A DNA stretch of 64,000 nt. Source: Lactiplantibacillus nangangensis. Lineage in GTDB: Bacteria > Bacillota > Bacilli > Lactobacillales > Lactobacillaceae. A program made the translations under genes and the position numbers. This document shows, piece by piece, positions 1-8,175 of this stretch (position 1 is the first letter of the stretch; each line of letters opens with the position of its first letter). The notes under the pieces were generated by a model. It saw nothing but the letters and a program-made list of their open reading frames with translations. It searched no databases and had not been told where the DNA came from. The stretch covers positions 62,001 through 126,000 of the forward strand of contig NZ_BJDI01000010.1 of NCBI RefSeq assembly GCF_005405065.1, given 5' to 3'.

Positions 1-1
1 C

Positions 2-409
2 GAAGAAGACGTTCATTACTTAAACGAGGGCGAAGATCCACATAAAGCGCATGCGCAATCTTATGATATCGTCTTAAACGGCTATGAATTGGGTGGCGGT
101 TCGATCCGTATCCATACTCGTGAACTACAAGAAAAGATGTTCAAGGCGTTAGACTTCACTAAAGAACGTGCGCAAGAACAATTTGGCTTCTTACTAGATG
201 CTTTAGACATGGGCTTTCCACCGCATGGCGGTTTAGCAATTGGTTTGGACCGTTTTGCCATGTTACTTTCTGGTAATGACAATATTCGTGAAGTCATCGC
301 GTTCCCTAAGAACTCGAAGGCTTCTGAACCAATGACTAATGCACCAGCTGAAGTTTCAGAACGACAATTACAAGATTTAGCTTTGTTTGTGACGAAACCT
401 AAGGACTAG
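2..409 (+). CDS. aspS: Aspartyl-tRNA synthetase, C-terminal part (cut by window edge)
   Basis: An open frame runs in from the left edge and stops at 407-409, leaving 135 codons. The fragment carries the class II synthetase motif-3 region: [10 protein letters not shown] is followed by [14 protein letters not shown] around bases 226-270, where the GLDR arginine contacts ATP. The enzyme charges tRNA-Asp with aspartate in the cytoplasm. The adjacent VIAFPKN stretch is typical of bacterial AspS, which separates it from LysS and AsnS. The N-terminal anticodon-binding domain and most of the catalytic domain lie outside the window. A strong terminator follows directly, so this is the last gene of its transcript. 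Confidence 0.93.
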   Translation, partial: EEDVHYLNEGEDPHKAHAQSYDIVLNGYELGGGSIRIHTRELQEKMFKALDFTKERAQEQFGFLLDALDMGFPPHGGLAIGLDRFAMLLSGNDNIREVIAFPKNSKASEPMTNAPAEVSERQLQDLALFVTKPKD

Positions 410-420
410 GTTGATTAAAA

Positions 421-455
421 GTCCGTCCAATCTTTCGACTGGACGGGCTTTTTGT
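421..455 (+). terminator. Intrinsic terminator after aspS
   Basis: A nine-base arm (gtccgtcca, 421-429) pairs with tggacgggc (440-448), with one G-U pair, and is followed by a T run. It lies 12 bases after the aspS stop. Confidence 0.9.
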
Positions 456-497
456 TTCATGTTAGATTTAAATTAAAATTTAATTGGAGTGATTCTC

Positions 498-1034
498 ATG
501 AAGAGCGAAACAGCCATTTTTGCCGGCGGGTGTTTTTGGTGCATGGTCGCACCATTTGATCAGCAACCAGGGATTATCAGTGTCGTTTCAGGTTATACCG
601 GTGGTCACACTGTTAAGCCAACTTACGAACAAGTTAAAGCGCACAAAACGGGCCATACGGAAGCGGTCAAAATCACCTTTGATCCGGAAAAAATTTCTTA
701 TCAGGACTTGGTTGAAATATACTGGCATCAAACAGATCCAACCGATGCCATGGGGCAATTTCAAGACCGTGGTGATAACTATCGGCCGGTGATCTTTGTG
801 GCTGATGACACGCAGCGCGCGATTGCCACGGCTTCAAAAGCGGCGCTACAAGCTTCCGAGCGCTTTGAAAAGCCGATCGTAACGGCAATCGAATCCGTCC
901 AACCGTTTTATCCAGCCGAAGCCGAACATCAACGTTTTTACAAAAACAACCCAGTTGTGTTTGCTGCCCAAGAAGCTGGTGGGCGTGCCGACTTTATTGC
1001 TAAAAATTGGGACAAGCTGCCGAAGGTCGACTGA
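498..1034 (+). CDS. msrA: Peptide methionine (S)-S-oxide reductase MsrA
   Basis: A 178-residue protein that reduces methionine-S-sulfoxide in oxidised proteins using thioredoxin. The GCFWC motif at residues 11-15 places the nucleophilic cysteine at 12; the downstream GHTEAV and YWHQTDPTD segments are also typical of MsrA. There is no cysteine near the C-terminus, so Cys15 may serve as the resolving residue. The ATG at 498 is chosen because GGAG at 486-489 sits eight bases upstream; a GTG at 489 would overlap that site. The gene is monocistronic, between the aspS terminator and its own short downstream spacer. No MsrB partner is nearby. Confidence 0.95.
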   Translation: MKSETAIFAGGCFWCMVAPFDQQPGIISVVSGYTGGHTVKPTYEQVKAHKTGHTEAVKITFDPEKISYQDLVEIYWHQTDPTDAMGQFQDRGDNYRPVIFVADDTQRAIATASKAALQASERFEKPIVTAIESVQPFYPAEAEHQRFYKNNPVVFAAQEAGGRADFIAKNWDKLPKVD

Positions 1035-1110
1035 TTTGCATTGCAGTCTAGTGAGAAGCGTTAAACTTTCGAGTGAAATCGGGCAAAAGCTGTTTACCAC
1101 AGTTTAGACA

Positions 1111-1119
1111 TGTTAGAAT
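1111..1119 (+). promoter_or_regulatory. Extended -10 promoter for the YitT-family gene
   Basis: TGTTAGAAT is an extended -10 element about 30 bases before the start codon. No good -35 is visible 17 bases upstream. A ribosome-binding site (aaaggag, near 1136) follows. Confidence 0.5.
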
Positions 1120-1151
1120 AACGGAGACATCATATAAAGGAGCACACAACA

Positions 1152-2027
1152 ATGACCGATTTTCAGCAGTTGACCCGTCGTCATCGTGATGTGACGAAAG
1201 CGTCAACGGCGTTTATCTATGCGATTTTAGTTTCCGTCGCCATGAACTTTTTTTGGACCCCGGGCCATATCTATTCATCAGGGATTACGGGGTTAGCCCA
1301 ATTAATTAATAGTTTGATGGGCAAATTCTTAACCGTCCAGTTGTCGACGGCGTTATTGCTATTTTTATTGAATGTGCCAATGTTTATCATTGCTTGGCGC
1401 CAAATTGGGCATCGTTTCACCGTCTTTACCTTCTTAGCGGTCGCTTTATCCAGTATTATGATCAAGGTGGTTGCGCCAGAAGGGCTGACACATGATCCAA
1501 TTATCTGTGCAATCTTTGGTGGTGCAGTCAACGGTTTTGGGACTGGGACGGCGCTGAAGAATGGGATCTCAACCGGTGGCTTAGATATTATTGGCATCGT
1601 GTTGCGGCGTAAAACAGGTCGTAGTATTGGGACCATCAATATGGCGTTCAATTCGATTATTGTCATCGCGGCGGGCTTTGTGTATGGCTGGCCGTATGCG
1701 TTTTACTCTGCCTTGGGATTACTAGTCAACGGTCGGGTGATCGATATGACTTATACCCGTCAGCAAAAAATGCAGGTCATGATTATTACGAGTCGGCCCA
1801 ATACGGTCATTGATAGCGTTCAAAATCGTATTCGTCGCGGGGTAACGATCGTGCATAATGCCGAGGGTGCCTACAAACATGATGATAAAACGATTTTATT
1901 TACTGTAATTACGCGTTATGAAATGTCAGAATTAACCGCAGCGATGGCGGAGTCCGATCCGCATGCGTTTGTCAGCATTTCCGATACCGTCAAGATTCTC
2001 GGGCGCTTTTATGAGCCGGAGCCTTGA
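1152..2027 (+). CDS. YitT family membrane protein (DUF2179)
   Basis: A 291-residue protein in two parts. The first about 205 residues contain roughly five or six hydrophobic segments, with Gly-rich loops such as NGISTGGLDIIG that mark the YitT membrane domain. The last about 80 residues form a soluble DUF2179 domain (MQVMIITSRPN, then GAYKHDDKTILFTVITR). The family is common in Firmicutes, with several paralogues per genome, and its transport substrate is not established, so none is given here. The ATG at 1152 follows a good aaaggag site. The gene has its own promoter and terminator. Confidence 0.88.
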   Translation: MTDFQQLTRRHRDVTKASTAFIYAILVSVAMNFFWTPGHIYSSGITGLAQLINSLMGKFLTVQLSTALLLFLLNVPMFIIAWRQIGHRFTVFTFLAVALSSIMIKVVAPEGLTHDPIICAIFGGAVNGFGTGTALKNGISTGGLDIIGIVLRRKTGRSIGTINMAFNSIIVIAAGFVYGWPYAFYSALGLLVNGRVIDMTYTRQQKMQVMIITSRPNTVIDSVQNRIRRGVTIVHNAEGAYKHDDKTILFTVITRYEMSELTAAMAESDPHAFVSISDTVKILGRFYEPEP

Positions 2028-2060
2028 CTCGGTCAAAATAAGACTGTTCCTCAGAAAAGG

Positions 2061-2097
2061 GTTTCAGAAATGACTTAAAATTTCTGAAACTTTTTTT
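2061..2097 (+). terminator. Intrinsic terminator after the YitT gene
   Basis: A perfect ten-base inverted repeat (gtttcagaaa at 2061-2070, tttctgaaac at 2081-2090) followed by seven T. Confidence 0.95.
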
Positions 2098-2172
2098 GTC
2101 GTTGGACACTGGTCACAAGCCATTTGATAATCATTAAGCTTTTATAAATTTCAAAGGTTAATAATATAAATA

Positions 2173-2181
2173 TGCTATAAT
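2173..2181 (+). promoter_or_regulatory. Extended -10 promoter for the teichoic-acid-type pair
   Basis: TGCTATAAT is a perfect extended -10. The expected -35 region (2153-2158) is poor, as is usual for TGn promoters. It lies 36 bases before the start chosen for the next gene. Confidence 0.65.
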
Positions 2182-2217
2182 ACACTAGTTGTTTAGACGG
2201 ATGAAAGGGTGGCTCGC

Positions 2218-3354
2218 TTGAAGAAAACCATTTACTTATGGCTTGTCAAACTCGTTTCGTGGTTGACACAGTTTAAACGGTCTCAAACCGTTGTTTATTT
2301 AATGAGTTTTGCCGATAATTTAGATTTCATTGAACAGTTACACCAGACGGTTGGTGATCGTTTAGTGGTCTATTATTACCCGGCAGCTCAAGTCGGTGCA
2401 GCTCAGTTATTACCAGCTGGGATCAAGATCCGGCCGTTTCATGATTCAATTCGTTTTGCCTTGACCGGGGTACCGGTACTGACTCAAGCAGCCGATATTT
2501 ATTGTGATAATTACTTTGCTTTCACGGCGGGTTTAAAACGTCACCGGTCACAACGGGTCATTCAATTGTGGCATGCAAATGGGGCGGTTAAAGCGTTTGG
2601 TTGGGGTGACCCGCAGACTCGCCAGCGGTCACAAGCAGATCAGCATCGTTTTCAGCAGGTCTATGATCAACTGACGGATTATGTGGTTGGTTCGGCTAAG
2701 ATGGGTCAGGTCTTTGCAGACAGCTATCACGTGCCCGCTTCACGGATGCACGTCTTGGGCTATCCACGTTCAGATCGTTATCGGCGTTCGACTTGGGTCA
2801 CAACGACGCGGACCGCAATTTATCAACAACATCCCGAGTTACGGGATAAGGACGTGATCTTGTATGCCCCAACTTATCGTGCTGGGGTGACATTTAGCTT
2901 GCCACAAGACTTTGCGGACTTGCAACTGGGCCCAAATCAAGTCTTAGTTGTGAAATTGCATCCGCATTTGGCGGCACAAGCCCAGCAGCTTTATGAACGC
3001 TATCCGAACTTGATCACCTTAGTATCTGAATTCAGTACCGATGAGCTGTTAACGGTCACGTCGACGCTGATCAGTGACTATTCGTCCGTTATTTTTGACT
3101 ATGCGCTCTTGCCAAATTGTCAAAAAATGGTATTCTATGTTTTTGACTGGCAAAACTTTCAACAGGCGGTCGGATTACAAGCTGATTTTAAGCAATGGGC
3201 ACCGGGGCCGTTGGTCACTAATATCACCGAACTCAATCGGGTGTTAGCGGCGCCGGCAGAGCCACTCCAATTGACAAAATTCAATCAATTGTGGAATACT
3301 CGTAATGACGGTAACGCGACGAAGCGCACCTTAGCTTATTTTTATCAGCAATAA
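2218..3354 (+). CDS. CDP-glycerol glycerophosphotransferase family protein (TagB/TagF type)
   Basis: A 378-residue protein. The C-terminal half has the family signatures: ILYAPTYR, VVKLHPHL and ISDYSSVIFDYA (about residues 286-297). An earlier LWHANG (about residue 118) stands in for the usual WHG-type motif. Family members transfer glycerol-phosphate or related units from CDP-activated donors to build wall teichoic acid at the inner face of the membrane. The length is close to the primase-like TagB and well short of the polymerase TagF, so a priming or single-addition role is the better guess. The TTG at 2218 is chosen because AAGGG at 2205-2209 sits eight bases before it; a GTG at 2209 overlaps that site. 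A membrane-component gene follows in the same transcript. Confidence 0.82.
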   Translation: MKKTIYLWLVKLVSWLTQFKRSQTVVYLMSFADNLDFIEQLHQTVGDRLVVYYYPAAQVGAAQLLPAGIKIRPFHDSIRFALTGVPVLTQAADIYCDNYFAFTAGLKRHRSQRVIQLWHANGAVKAFGWGDPQTRQRSQADQHRFQQVYDQLTDYVVGSAKMGQVFADSYHVPASRMHVLGYPRSDRYRRSTWVTTTRTAIYQQHPELRDKDVILYAPTYRAGVTFSLPQDFADLQLGPNQVLVVKLHPHLAAQAQQLYERYPNLITLVSEFSTDELLTVTSTLISDYSSVIFDYALLPNCQKMVFYVFDWQNFQQAVGLQADFKQWAPGPLVTNITELNRVLAAPAEPLQLTKFNQLWNTRNDGNATKRTLAYFYQQ

Positions 3355-3388
3355 ACCAATTTAGGAATAGATAGGGAGTGTCAGCGCC

Positions 3389-4198
3389 TTGAAAGAGGTA
3401 GTTTCGATTATTAAGGAACAATTCCAGAACTGGGGAATTATTTGGCGGATTTCCAATTATGAAGATCAAGCCAGTTATCAAAACCATTATCTGGGATTGG
3501 CATGGGAATATTTATACCCATTAATTCAGATTGCAATTTACTGGATCGTCTTTAGTGGCGGTTTCAAAAAAGGTAGCAATCTTAACGGCGTCTCATACTT
3601 GATGTGGATGGTCATTGGGATTACACCTTGGTTCTTCATGAATCGAGCCGTGTTGGATGGTTCCAAGAGTATCTATCAACGTGTCAACATGGTTTCTAAA
3701 ATGAAGTTCCCAGTTTCGGTCTTACCATCGATTCGAATCGTGGGTAACTTGAATTCTTTCTGGACGATGTTAGTTTTCTCGATTGCTTTGGGCTTCTTTA
3801 ATGGGATTTATCCATCATTGGCTTGGTTACAATGGATCTATTATTTCTTTGCAATGATGTGTTTGATGTTTGCCTTGAGTATTTTTAACTCGACCGTTTC
3901 GGTACTTGTCCGTGACTGGCAAATTTTGCTTCAATCGGTCATGCGGATGTTATTCTACTTGTCCGGCGTCCTCTTTAATTTCCAAACGACTGGTTTTCCA
4001 GCGCCGTTTGTGCGAATCTTAGAGTTGAATCCCTATTGGTACATTATTTCTGGCTTCCGGGAATCGATGTTCCAACAAAGCAGCTTATTTGATCGCCCAA
4101 TTCTAACGTTGATTTTCTGGGGCATTGTCCTGTTCTTCTTGTTAGTGGGCTCACACTTACATTACAAATTCCGTTCACGTTTCGTGGATATGATTTAA
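3389..4198 (+). CDS. ABC-2 type permease, TagG-like (teichoic acid/polysaccharide export)
   Basis: A 269-residue integral membrane protein with about six hydrophobic segments and the ABC-2 features of TagG-type polymer exporters: a conserved amphipathic N-terminus (RISNYEDQASYQNHYLG), a central NRAVLDGSKSIY loop and a late LNPYWYIISGFRESM motif. It would form the channel that moves lipid-linked teichoic acid outward. It starts with TTG at 3389, ten bases after GGGAG. It lies 34 bases after the glycerophosphotransferase gene, and a terminator follows. No TagH-type ATPase is adjacent, so the ATPase must be encoded elsewhere if the permease is functional. Confidence 0.85.
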   Translation: MKEVVSIIKEQFQNWGIIWRISNYEDQASYQNHYLGLAWEYLYPLIQIAIYWIVFSGGFKKGSNLNGVSYLMWMVIGITPWFFMNRAVLDGSKSIYQRVNMVSKMKFPVSVLPSIRIVGNLNSFWTMLVFSIALGFFNGIYPSLAWLQWIYYFFAMMCLMFALSIFNSTVSVLVRDWQILLQSVMRMLFYLSGVLFNFQTTGFPAPFVRILELNPYWYIISGFRESMFQQSSLFDRPILTLIFWGIVLFFLLVGSHLHYKFRSRFVDMI

Positions 4199-4233
4199 TA
4201 ATAGTTGACTTGTCTGACGGACTGGTCAAAAAT

Positions 4234-4267
4234 GAACTCATTGCGACTTGCGGTGAGTTCTTTTTTT
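4234..4267 (+). terminator. Intrinsic terminator after the TagG-like gene
   Basis: gaactca (4234-4240) pairs perfectly with tgagttc (4254-4260), followed by a seven-T run. It lies just upstream of nfo, so nfo needs its own promoter or read-through. Confidence 0.85.
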
Positions 4268-4285
4268 AGAAAACGGAGGATAATT

Positions 4286-5182
4286 ATGCTGAGAATTGGA
4301 TCACATGTTTCGATGAAAGCCCCTGATATGTTGCTGGGTTCGGCCAATGAAGCGGTCAGTTATGGGGCAAATACGTTTATGGTTTATACGGGCGCGCCTC
4401 AGAACACCCGGCGCAAGCCAATCGATGAGTTGAATATTCCTGCTGGCCAACAAGTCATGGCTGAACATGATTTAAAGCAGATCGTGGTTCATGCGCCCTA
4501 CATTGTGAACCTTGGTAATACCAAGAAGCCGGGATACTTTGATTTTGCGACCGACTTTTTAGCGCATGAAATTGAACGGGCTGAAGCGCTTGGTGCGACC
4601 CAACTGACGTTGCATCCTGGCGCACATGTGGGGGCAGGTGCCGACGCAGCCATTGCGCAAATTGTTAAAGGCCTCAACGTCGTGATTCGACCAGAACAAA
4701 CGATTCAAATTGCACTAGAAACGATGGCAGGTAAAGGGACCGAAGTGGGTCGCAGTTTTGAAGAACTGGCGCAAATGATCGATGGCGTGACTTATAATGA
4801 AAAACTATCGGTTACTTTTGATACTTGTCATACGAGTGATGCTGGTTACAACATTAAGGATGATTTTGATGGTGTCTTGAATGAGTTTGATCATATTATT
4901 GGGGTGGATCGGTTAAAAGTGATTCATCTGAATGATTCTAAGAATCCGCAAGGCGCCCATAAAGACCGGCATACGAATATTGGGATGGGCACGATTGGGT
5001 TTGCCGCCTTGAATCAGGTCGCACATCATCCCCAACTGGATGGGATTAGTAAGATTCTTGAAACACCTTACGTTGGCGAAGATAAGAAACATCAGTTGCC
5101 ACCGTATAAATATGAAATTGCAATGTTACGCGCAGGTCAGTTTAATCCTAATTTGATTGCTGATATTGAAAATCAAGCTTAA
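4286..5182 (+). CDS. nfo: Endonuclease IV (AP endonuclease)
   Basis: A 298-residue TIM-barrel enzyme that cleaves DNA 5' to abasic sites in base excision repair. The metal-ligand motifs are present in order: [57 protein letters not shown] and KILETP. The start is the ATG at 4286, six bases after a strong CGGAGGA site; the frame stays open 81 bases upstream, but that part covers the preceding terminator. The gene converges with the minus-strand kinase gene across a shared terminator. Confidence 0.95.
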   Translation: MLRIGSHVSMKAPDMLLGSANEAVSYGANTFMVYTGAPQNTRRKPIDELNIPAGQQVMAEHDLKQIVVHAPYIVNLGNTKKPGYFDFATDFLAHEIERAEALGATQLTLHPGAHVGAGADAAIAQIVKGLNVVIRPEQTIQIALETMAGKGTEVGRSFEELAQMIDGVTYNEKLSVTFDTCHTSDAGYNIKDDFDGVLNEFDHIIGVDRLKVIHLNDSKNPQGAHKDRHTNIGMGTIGFAALNQVAHHPQLDGISKILETPYVGEDKKHQLPPYKYEIAMLRAGQFNPNLIADIENQA

Positions 5183-5218
5183 AGGACAAGTAGGTAACGT
5201 GGTTCTAAGAGCCGAAAC

Positions 5219-5262
5219 TAAAAAAGATTGGCGACCAAAATTAGTCGTCAATCTTTTTTAGT
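5219..5262. terminator. Bidirectional terminator between nfo and the regulatory kinase gene
   Basis: A 15-bp stem (5221-5235 with 5244-5258) has an A run on its left and a T run on its right, so it can end transcripts from both convergent genes. Confidence 0.92.
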
Positions 5263-5264
5263 TG

Positions 5265-6083
5265 CTATTGGTTGGCTTCGTTGTAACCGAGACTTTCAGT
5301 AATCAAAGTTGCGGTTTCTTCAATCGATTTGTTAGCCACGTTAATGACTAAACAACCGATCTTTTTAAAAATTTTATCGGCCGAAGCTAACTCTTCTTTG
5401 ATTTTATCGGTGTTGGAATACACGGTATCCGGATTTAACCCGTATTGAACCATCCGTTGCCGCCGAATGTCGTTCAGCTTTTCGGGATCGTTCGTTAAAC
5501 CGAAGATTTTCTTAGGATCAACTTGCCAAATTTCATCAGGGATTTGGGCTTTCGGAACTAGTGGCAAATTAGCGACTTTTAAGTTTCGGTTGGCCAAATA
5601 TAGGGATAATGGTGTTTTGGACGTCCGCGAAACACCTAGTAACACAACGTCGGCTTCCAAAAAGCCGGTGGGGTTCTTGCCATCGTCATAAGTGACTGCA
5701 AATTCAATGGCATTGATACGGTCAAAGTAATTATTATTTAAAGCGTGGACGGTCCCTGGATGGTTTGCAGGCTGTGTATGAGTGATGCCAGAGAAAGTAT
5801 CCAATGCAGGTGTCATGACATCATAGTAGGGTAACTCGTTGGCTTTACAAAATTCATTTGCCATTTGACTTAACTTGCGATCAACAAAGGTATAAAACAC
5901 CCCGGCATTGTCTCGTTGGGCTTGGGCGAGGACCGTTTTTAAAAGTGAAGCGGTTCGGACAAACGGAAAACGCTGATAGTTAATTTCAAAATCGGAAAAT
6001 TGCGCCGCGGCGGCTTGAGCCACTGAATGGGCCGTTTCGCCGATTGAATCTGATAAAATGAAGATCTTAATTTCTGGCATCAT
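5265..6083 (-). CDS. Pyruvate,phosphate dikinase / PEP synthase regulatory protein family (DUF299, YqfL-like)
   Basis: A 272-residue protein of the PPSR family. Characterised members are bifunctional ADP-dependent kinases/phosphorylases that switch PPDK or PEP synthase off and on. The N-terminal FILSDSIGETAHSVAQA is diagnostic, and GVSRTSKTPLSLYLA (about residues 150-164) is the nucleotide-binding loop. In Bacillus the homologue YqfL instead modulates the CcpN repressor, so the target here is open: neither PPDK nor CcpN is in the window. Two ATGs (6083, 6080) follow a GGGG site; the second has the better spacing. The promoter region faces rpsU divergently and holds a cre-like repeat. Confidence 0.88.
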   Translation of the reverse strand: MMPEIKIFILSDSIGETAHSVAQAAAAQFSDFEINYQRFPFVRTASLLKTVLAQAQRDNAGVFYTFVDRKLSQMANEFCKANELPYYDVMTPALDTFSGITHTQPANHPGTVHALNNNYFDRINAIEFAVTYDDGKNPTGFLEADVVLLGVSRTSKTPLSLYLANRNLKVANLPLVPKAQIPDEIWQVDPKKIFGLTNDPEKLNDIRRQRMVQYGLNPDTVYSNTDKIKEELASADKIFKKIGCLVINVANKSIEETATLITESLGYNEANQ

Positions 6084-6115
6084 TTAAACCCCGTTTCATA
6101 GTTGAGAATGTCTCT

Positions 6116-6144
6116 AGTGTAGCATAGGCATGGGGTTATGAAAA
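6116..6144 (-). promoter_or_regulatory. Minus-strand promoter for the regulatory kinase gene
   Basis: On the minus strand TTTTCA (6139-6144) and TACACT (6116-6121) are separated by 17 bases, with TGC giving an extended -10. The -35 overlaps a cre-like sequence. Confidence 0.6.
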
Positions 6145-6171
6145 CGATTTACTGCCCGGAATAATCGTTTT
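6139..6171. promoter_or_regulatory. Cre-like sequence within a 9-bp inverted repeat
   Basis: TGAAAACGATTTAC at 6139-6152 matches 12 of 14 positions of the CcpA consensus TGWAANCGNTNWCA. It lies in an inverted repeat (aaaacgatt at 6141-6149, aatcgtttt at 6163-6171). The repeat overlaps the -35 of the minus-strand kinase gene and lies upstream of the rpsU promoter. CcpA binding is inferred from the match only. Confidence 0.45.
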
Positions 6172-6206
6172 AATTAAGATTATTTTTATTATTCTAAAAA
6201 CTTTCA

Positions 6207-6235
6207 TTGACGGGGTTTTATGATTTATGTATAAT
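6207..6235 (+). promoter_or_regulatory. Promoter for rpsU-yqeY
   Basis: TTGACG (6207-6212) and TATAAT (6230-6235) at 17-base spacing, a near-consensus sigma-A promoter with a TG before the -10. Confidence 0.88.
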
Positions 6236-6311
6236 TTACTAGAACAGTTGTATTATGTAAGGTTACATAATTTGACGGTTACTTTTTAAGCTCGGAGGGA
6301 GGGAATTTATT

Positions 6312-6497
6312 ATGGCAAAAACAGTCGTTCGTAAAAACGAATCTCTTGATGATGCTCTTCGTCGCTTTAAACGTACCGTTTCAAAAAGTGGTACTTTACA
6401 AGAATACCGCAAACGGGAATTTTACGAAAAACCAAGTGTGAAGAAGAAGTTAAAATCTGAAGCAGCGCGGAAGCGTAAGAATCGTCGTTTCAAGTAA
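6312..6497 (+). CDS. rpsU: 30S ribosomal protein S21
   Basis: A 61-residue, very basic protein ([19 protein letters not shown] at the start, an Arg/Lys-rich tail), the normal size for Firmicutes S21. It joins the small subunit near the mRNA exit, where it affects initiation. A long purine-rich site (ggagggaggga) sits eight bases before the ATG. The gene lies 43 bases before yqeY, with which it shares a promoter and a terminator. Confidence 0.97.
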   Translation: MAKTVVRKNESLDDALRRFKRTVSKSGTLQEYRKREFYEKPSVKKKLKSEAARKRKNRRFK

Positions 6498-6540
6498 TTA
6501 GTATTTCGATACTAGCGCTTGAATTCGAGGAGGGTACCCA

Positions 6541-6984
6541 ATGAGTTTAACAGAAACACTCAATGGTGATCTTAAAGCTGCGATGAAAGCACGTGATAAG
6601 CAAAGCCTCAGTGTTTTGCGGATGCTTAAGTCAGCATTAATGAATGAAAAGATTAATGCTGGGCATGATTTAACTGCCGATGAAGAAGTGAGCGTGATTT
6701 CACGTGAATTGAAACAACGGCGCGAATCATTAAGTGAATTCGAAAAGGCTGATCGTCAAGATTTAGTTGACGGCATCAAAGCTGAAATTGCGATTGTTGA
6801 AAAGTACATGCCTAAGCAATTGTCTGACGATGAAGTCAAACAAATTGTGGCTGACACGATCCAACAAGTCGGTGCAACCGGCAAAAGTGATTTTGGTAAA
6901 GTGATGGGTGCTGTTATGCCTAAGCTGAAAGGCCAAGCTGACGGTAAACTTATCAACCAAACAGTTAAATCATTATTGAATTAA
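6541..6984 (+). CDS. yqeY: GatB/YqeY domain-containing protein
   Basis: A 147-residue helical protein resembling the C-terminal tail domain of the GatB amidotransferase subunit, which contacts tRNA. Visible marks are LRMLKSALMNEKI near the N-terminus, IVEKYMPKQLSDDEV in the middle and a short C-terminal helical domain. Its precise role is not settled; linkage to rpsU is conserved across Bacilli and suggests a link to translation. The ATG follows a GAGGAGGG site. A terminator follows directly. Confidence 0.93.
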   Translation: MSLTETLNGDLKAAMKARDKQSLSVLRMLKSALMNEKINAGHDLTADEEVSVISRELKQRRESLSEFEKADRQDLVDGIKAEIAIVEKYMPKQLSDDEVKQIVADTIQQVGATGKSDFGKVMGAVMPKLKGQADGKLINQTVKSLLN

Positions 6985-6991
6985 CGGTTAA

Positions 6992-7020
6992 GTCAAGGAA
7001 GTGATTCCTTGGCTTTTTTT
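6992..7020 (+). terminator. Intrinsic terminator after yqeY
   Basis: A nine-base stem (6992-7000 with 7005-7013), a GTGA loop and a seven-T run. Confidence 0.93.
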
Positions 7021-7076
7021 GTGTCGTGATATTGTGACTGCCAAGGAAGGCGAAACTGGTAGGGCTGGGGCTTTTA

Positions 7077-7085
7077 TGCTATGAT
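7077..7085 (+). promoter_or_regulatory. Extended -10 promoter for the phoH operon
   Basis: TGCTATGAT is an extended -10 about 100 bases before phoH. No consensus -35 is visible. The leader in between has only weak pairing (cctag at 7112-7116 with ctagg at 7148-7152). Confidence 0.5.
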
Positions 7086-7185
7086 TAATTAACAAAAGCA
7101 CGCTAAAATTCCCTAGTGACGATGGGAACGTCGTGATGGTTCTGACCCTAGGTTGGGACATTAAATCTGTCGAAAAAAGGAGTCC

Positions 7186-8163
7186 ATGTTTTTGACTGAA
7201 AACTCAAAATATGAACAAAAGTTTCTCATGACTGATCCTGGTCAATCAGTTGCGTTACTTGGACCGGAAGATCAGCATCTCGCTATGTTAGAAGATGGCC
7301 TACACGTCAACCTTCATGTTTTTGGTGATCAAATGACCATTAGTGGTGATGATGAAGAAGCTGTTCATAAAACTTATGCTGTTTTAGAAAATTTAACGAG
7401 TTTAATTAAGCAAGGTATTCAGATTGGCGCCCCAGATGTCATCAGTGCTATCAAAATGGGCAATCGTGGCACACTGGACTACTTTAAAGACCTGTATGCT
7501 GAAACGTTGATCAAGGATAACCGGGGGCGGCCAGTTCGTGTCAAAAACTTTGGTCAACGTCAATATGTGCAAGCGGTCGCTAAAAGCGATATTACGTTTG
7601 GCATTGGCCCAGCTGGGACTGGGAAGACGTATTTAGCCGTCGTCATGGCGGTTGCAGCACTCAAACGTGGCGATGTTGAAAAGATCATTCTCACGCGACC
7701 GGCTGTTGAAGCTGGCGAAAGTCTGGGCTTCTTGCCAGGGGATTTAAAGGAGAAAGTTGATCCCTATTTGCGCCCAATCTATGATGCGCTGTATGAAATT
7801 TATGGTGCCGAACATACGCAACGCTTGATGGATCGGGGCATTATTGAAATTGCACCGTTAGCGTATATGCGTGGTCGGACACTTGATCGGGCGTTTGTGA
7901 TCTTAGATGAGGCTCAAAATACGACTAATGCGCAAATGAAGATGTTTTTAACGCGACTTGGTTTTGGCTCGAAAATGATCGTCAATGGCGATATTTCTCA
8001 GATTGACTTGCCACGTAATACGACGAGTGGGTTGATTCAGGCGGAACGGATTTTGACTGGCGTCAGTGATATTAATTTTGTGAAATTTACGGCTGATGAC
8101 GTGGTTAGAAATCCAGTCGTGGCGAAGATCATCACAGCTTATGAAAAAGTAGAACAACGTTAA
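7186..8163 (+). CDS. phoH: PhoH-like ATPase
   Basis: A 325-residue cytoplasmic P-loop ATPase of the PhoH family. Walker A is GPAGTGKTYLAV (about residues 141-152) and Walker B is FVILDEAQN (about 236-244); GRTLDRAF and NGDISQIDLP are also family-typical. PhoH proteins resemble the ATPase half of superfamily 1 helicases, and their exact substrate in Firmicutes is unclear; persistent linkage to ybeY suggests a role in RNA or ribosome maturation. The ATG at 7186 is only three bases from AAGGAG, whereas an in-frame TTG at 7192 has nine-base spacing, so translation may begin there. It heads a five-gene operon through recO. Confidence 0.92.
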   Translation: MFLTENSKYEQKFLMTDPGQSVALLGPEDQHLAMLEDGLHVNLHVFGDQMTISGDDEEAVHKTYAVLENLTSLIKQGIQIGAPDVISAIKMGNRGTLDYFKDLYAETLIKDNRGRPVRVKNFGQRQYVQAVAKSDITFGIGPAGTGKTYLAVVMAVAALKRGDVEKIILTRPAVEAGESLGFLPGDLKEKVDPYLRPIYDALYEIYGAEHTQRLMDRGIIEIAPLAYMRGRTLDRAFVILDEAQNTTNAQMKMFLTRLGFGSKMIVNGDISQIDLPRNTTSGLIQAERILTGVSDINFVKFTADDVVRNPVVAKIITAYEKVEQR

Positions 8164-8175
8164 ACGGAGGCACGC

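Noticed and set aside
82-297. Minus-strand open frame inside aspS, and many similar ones throughout
   Set aside because: They lie opposite recognised genes, lack binding sites and have no family features. Treated as shadows.
7086-7185. Regulatory RNA in the phoH leader
   Set aside because: Only short pairings (cctag/ctagg, acga/tcgt) are visible; not enough to call a structure.
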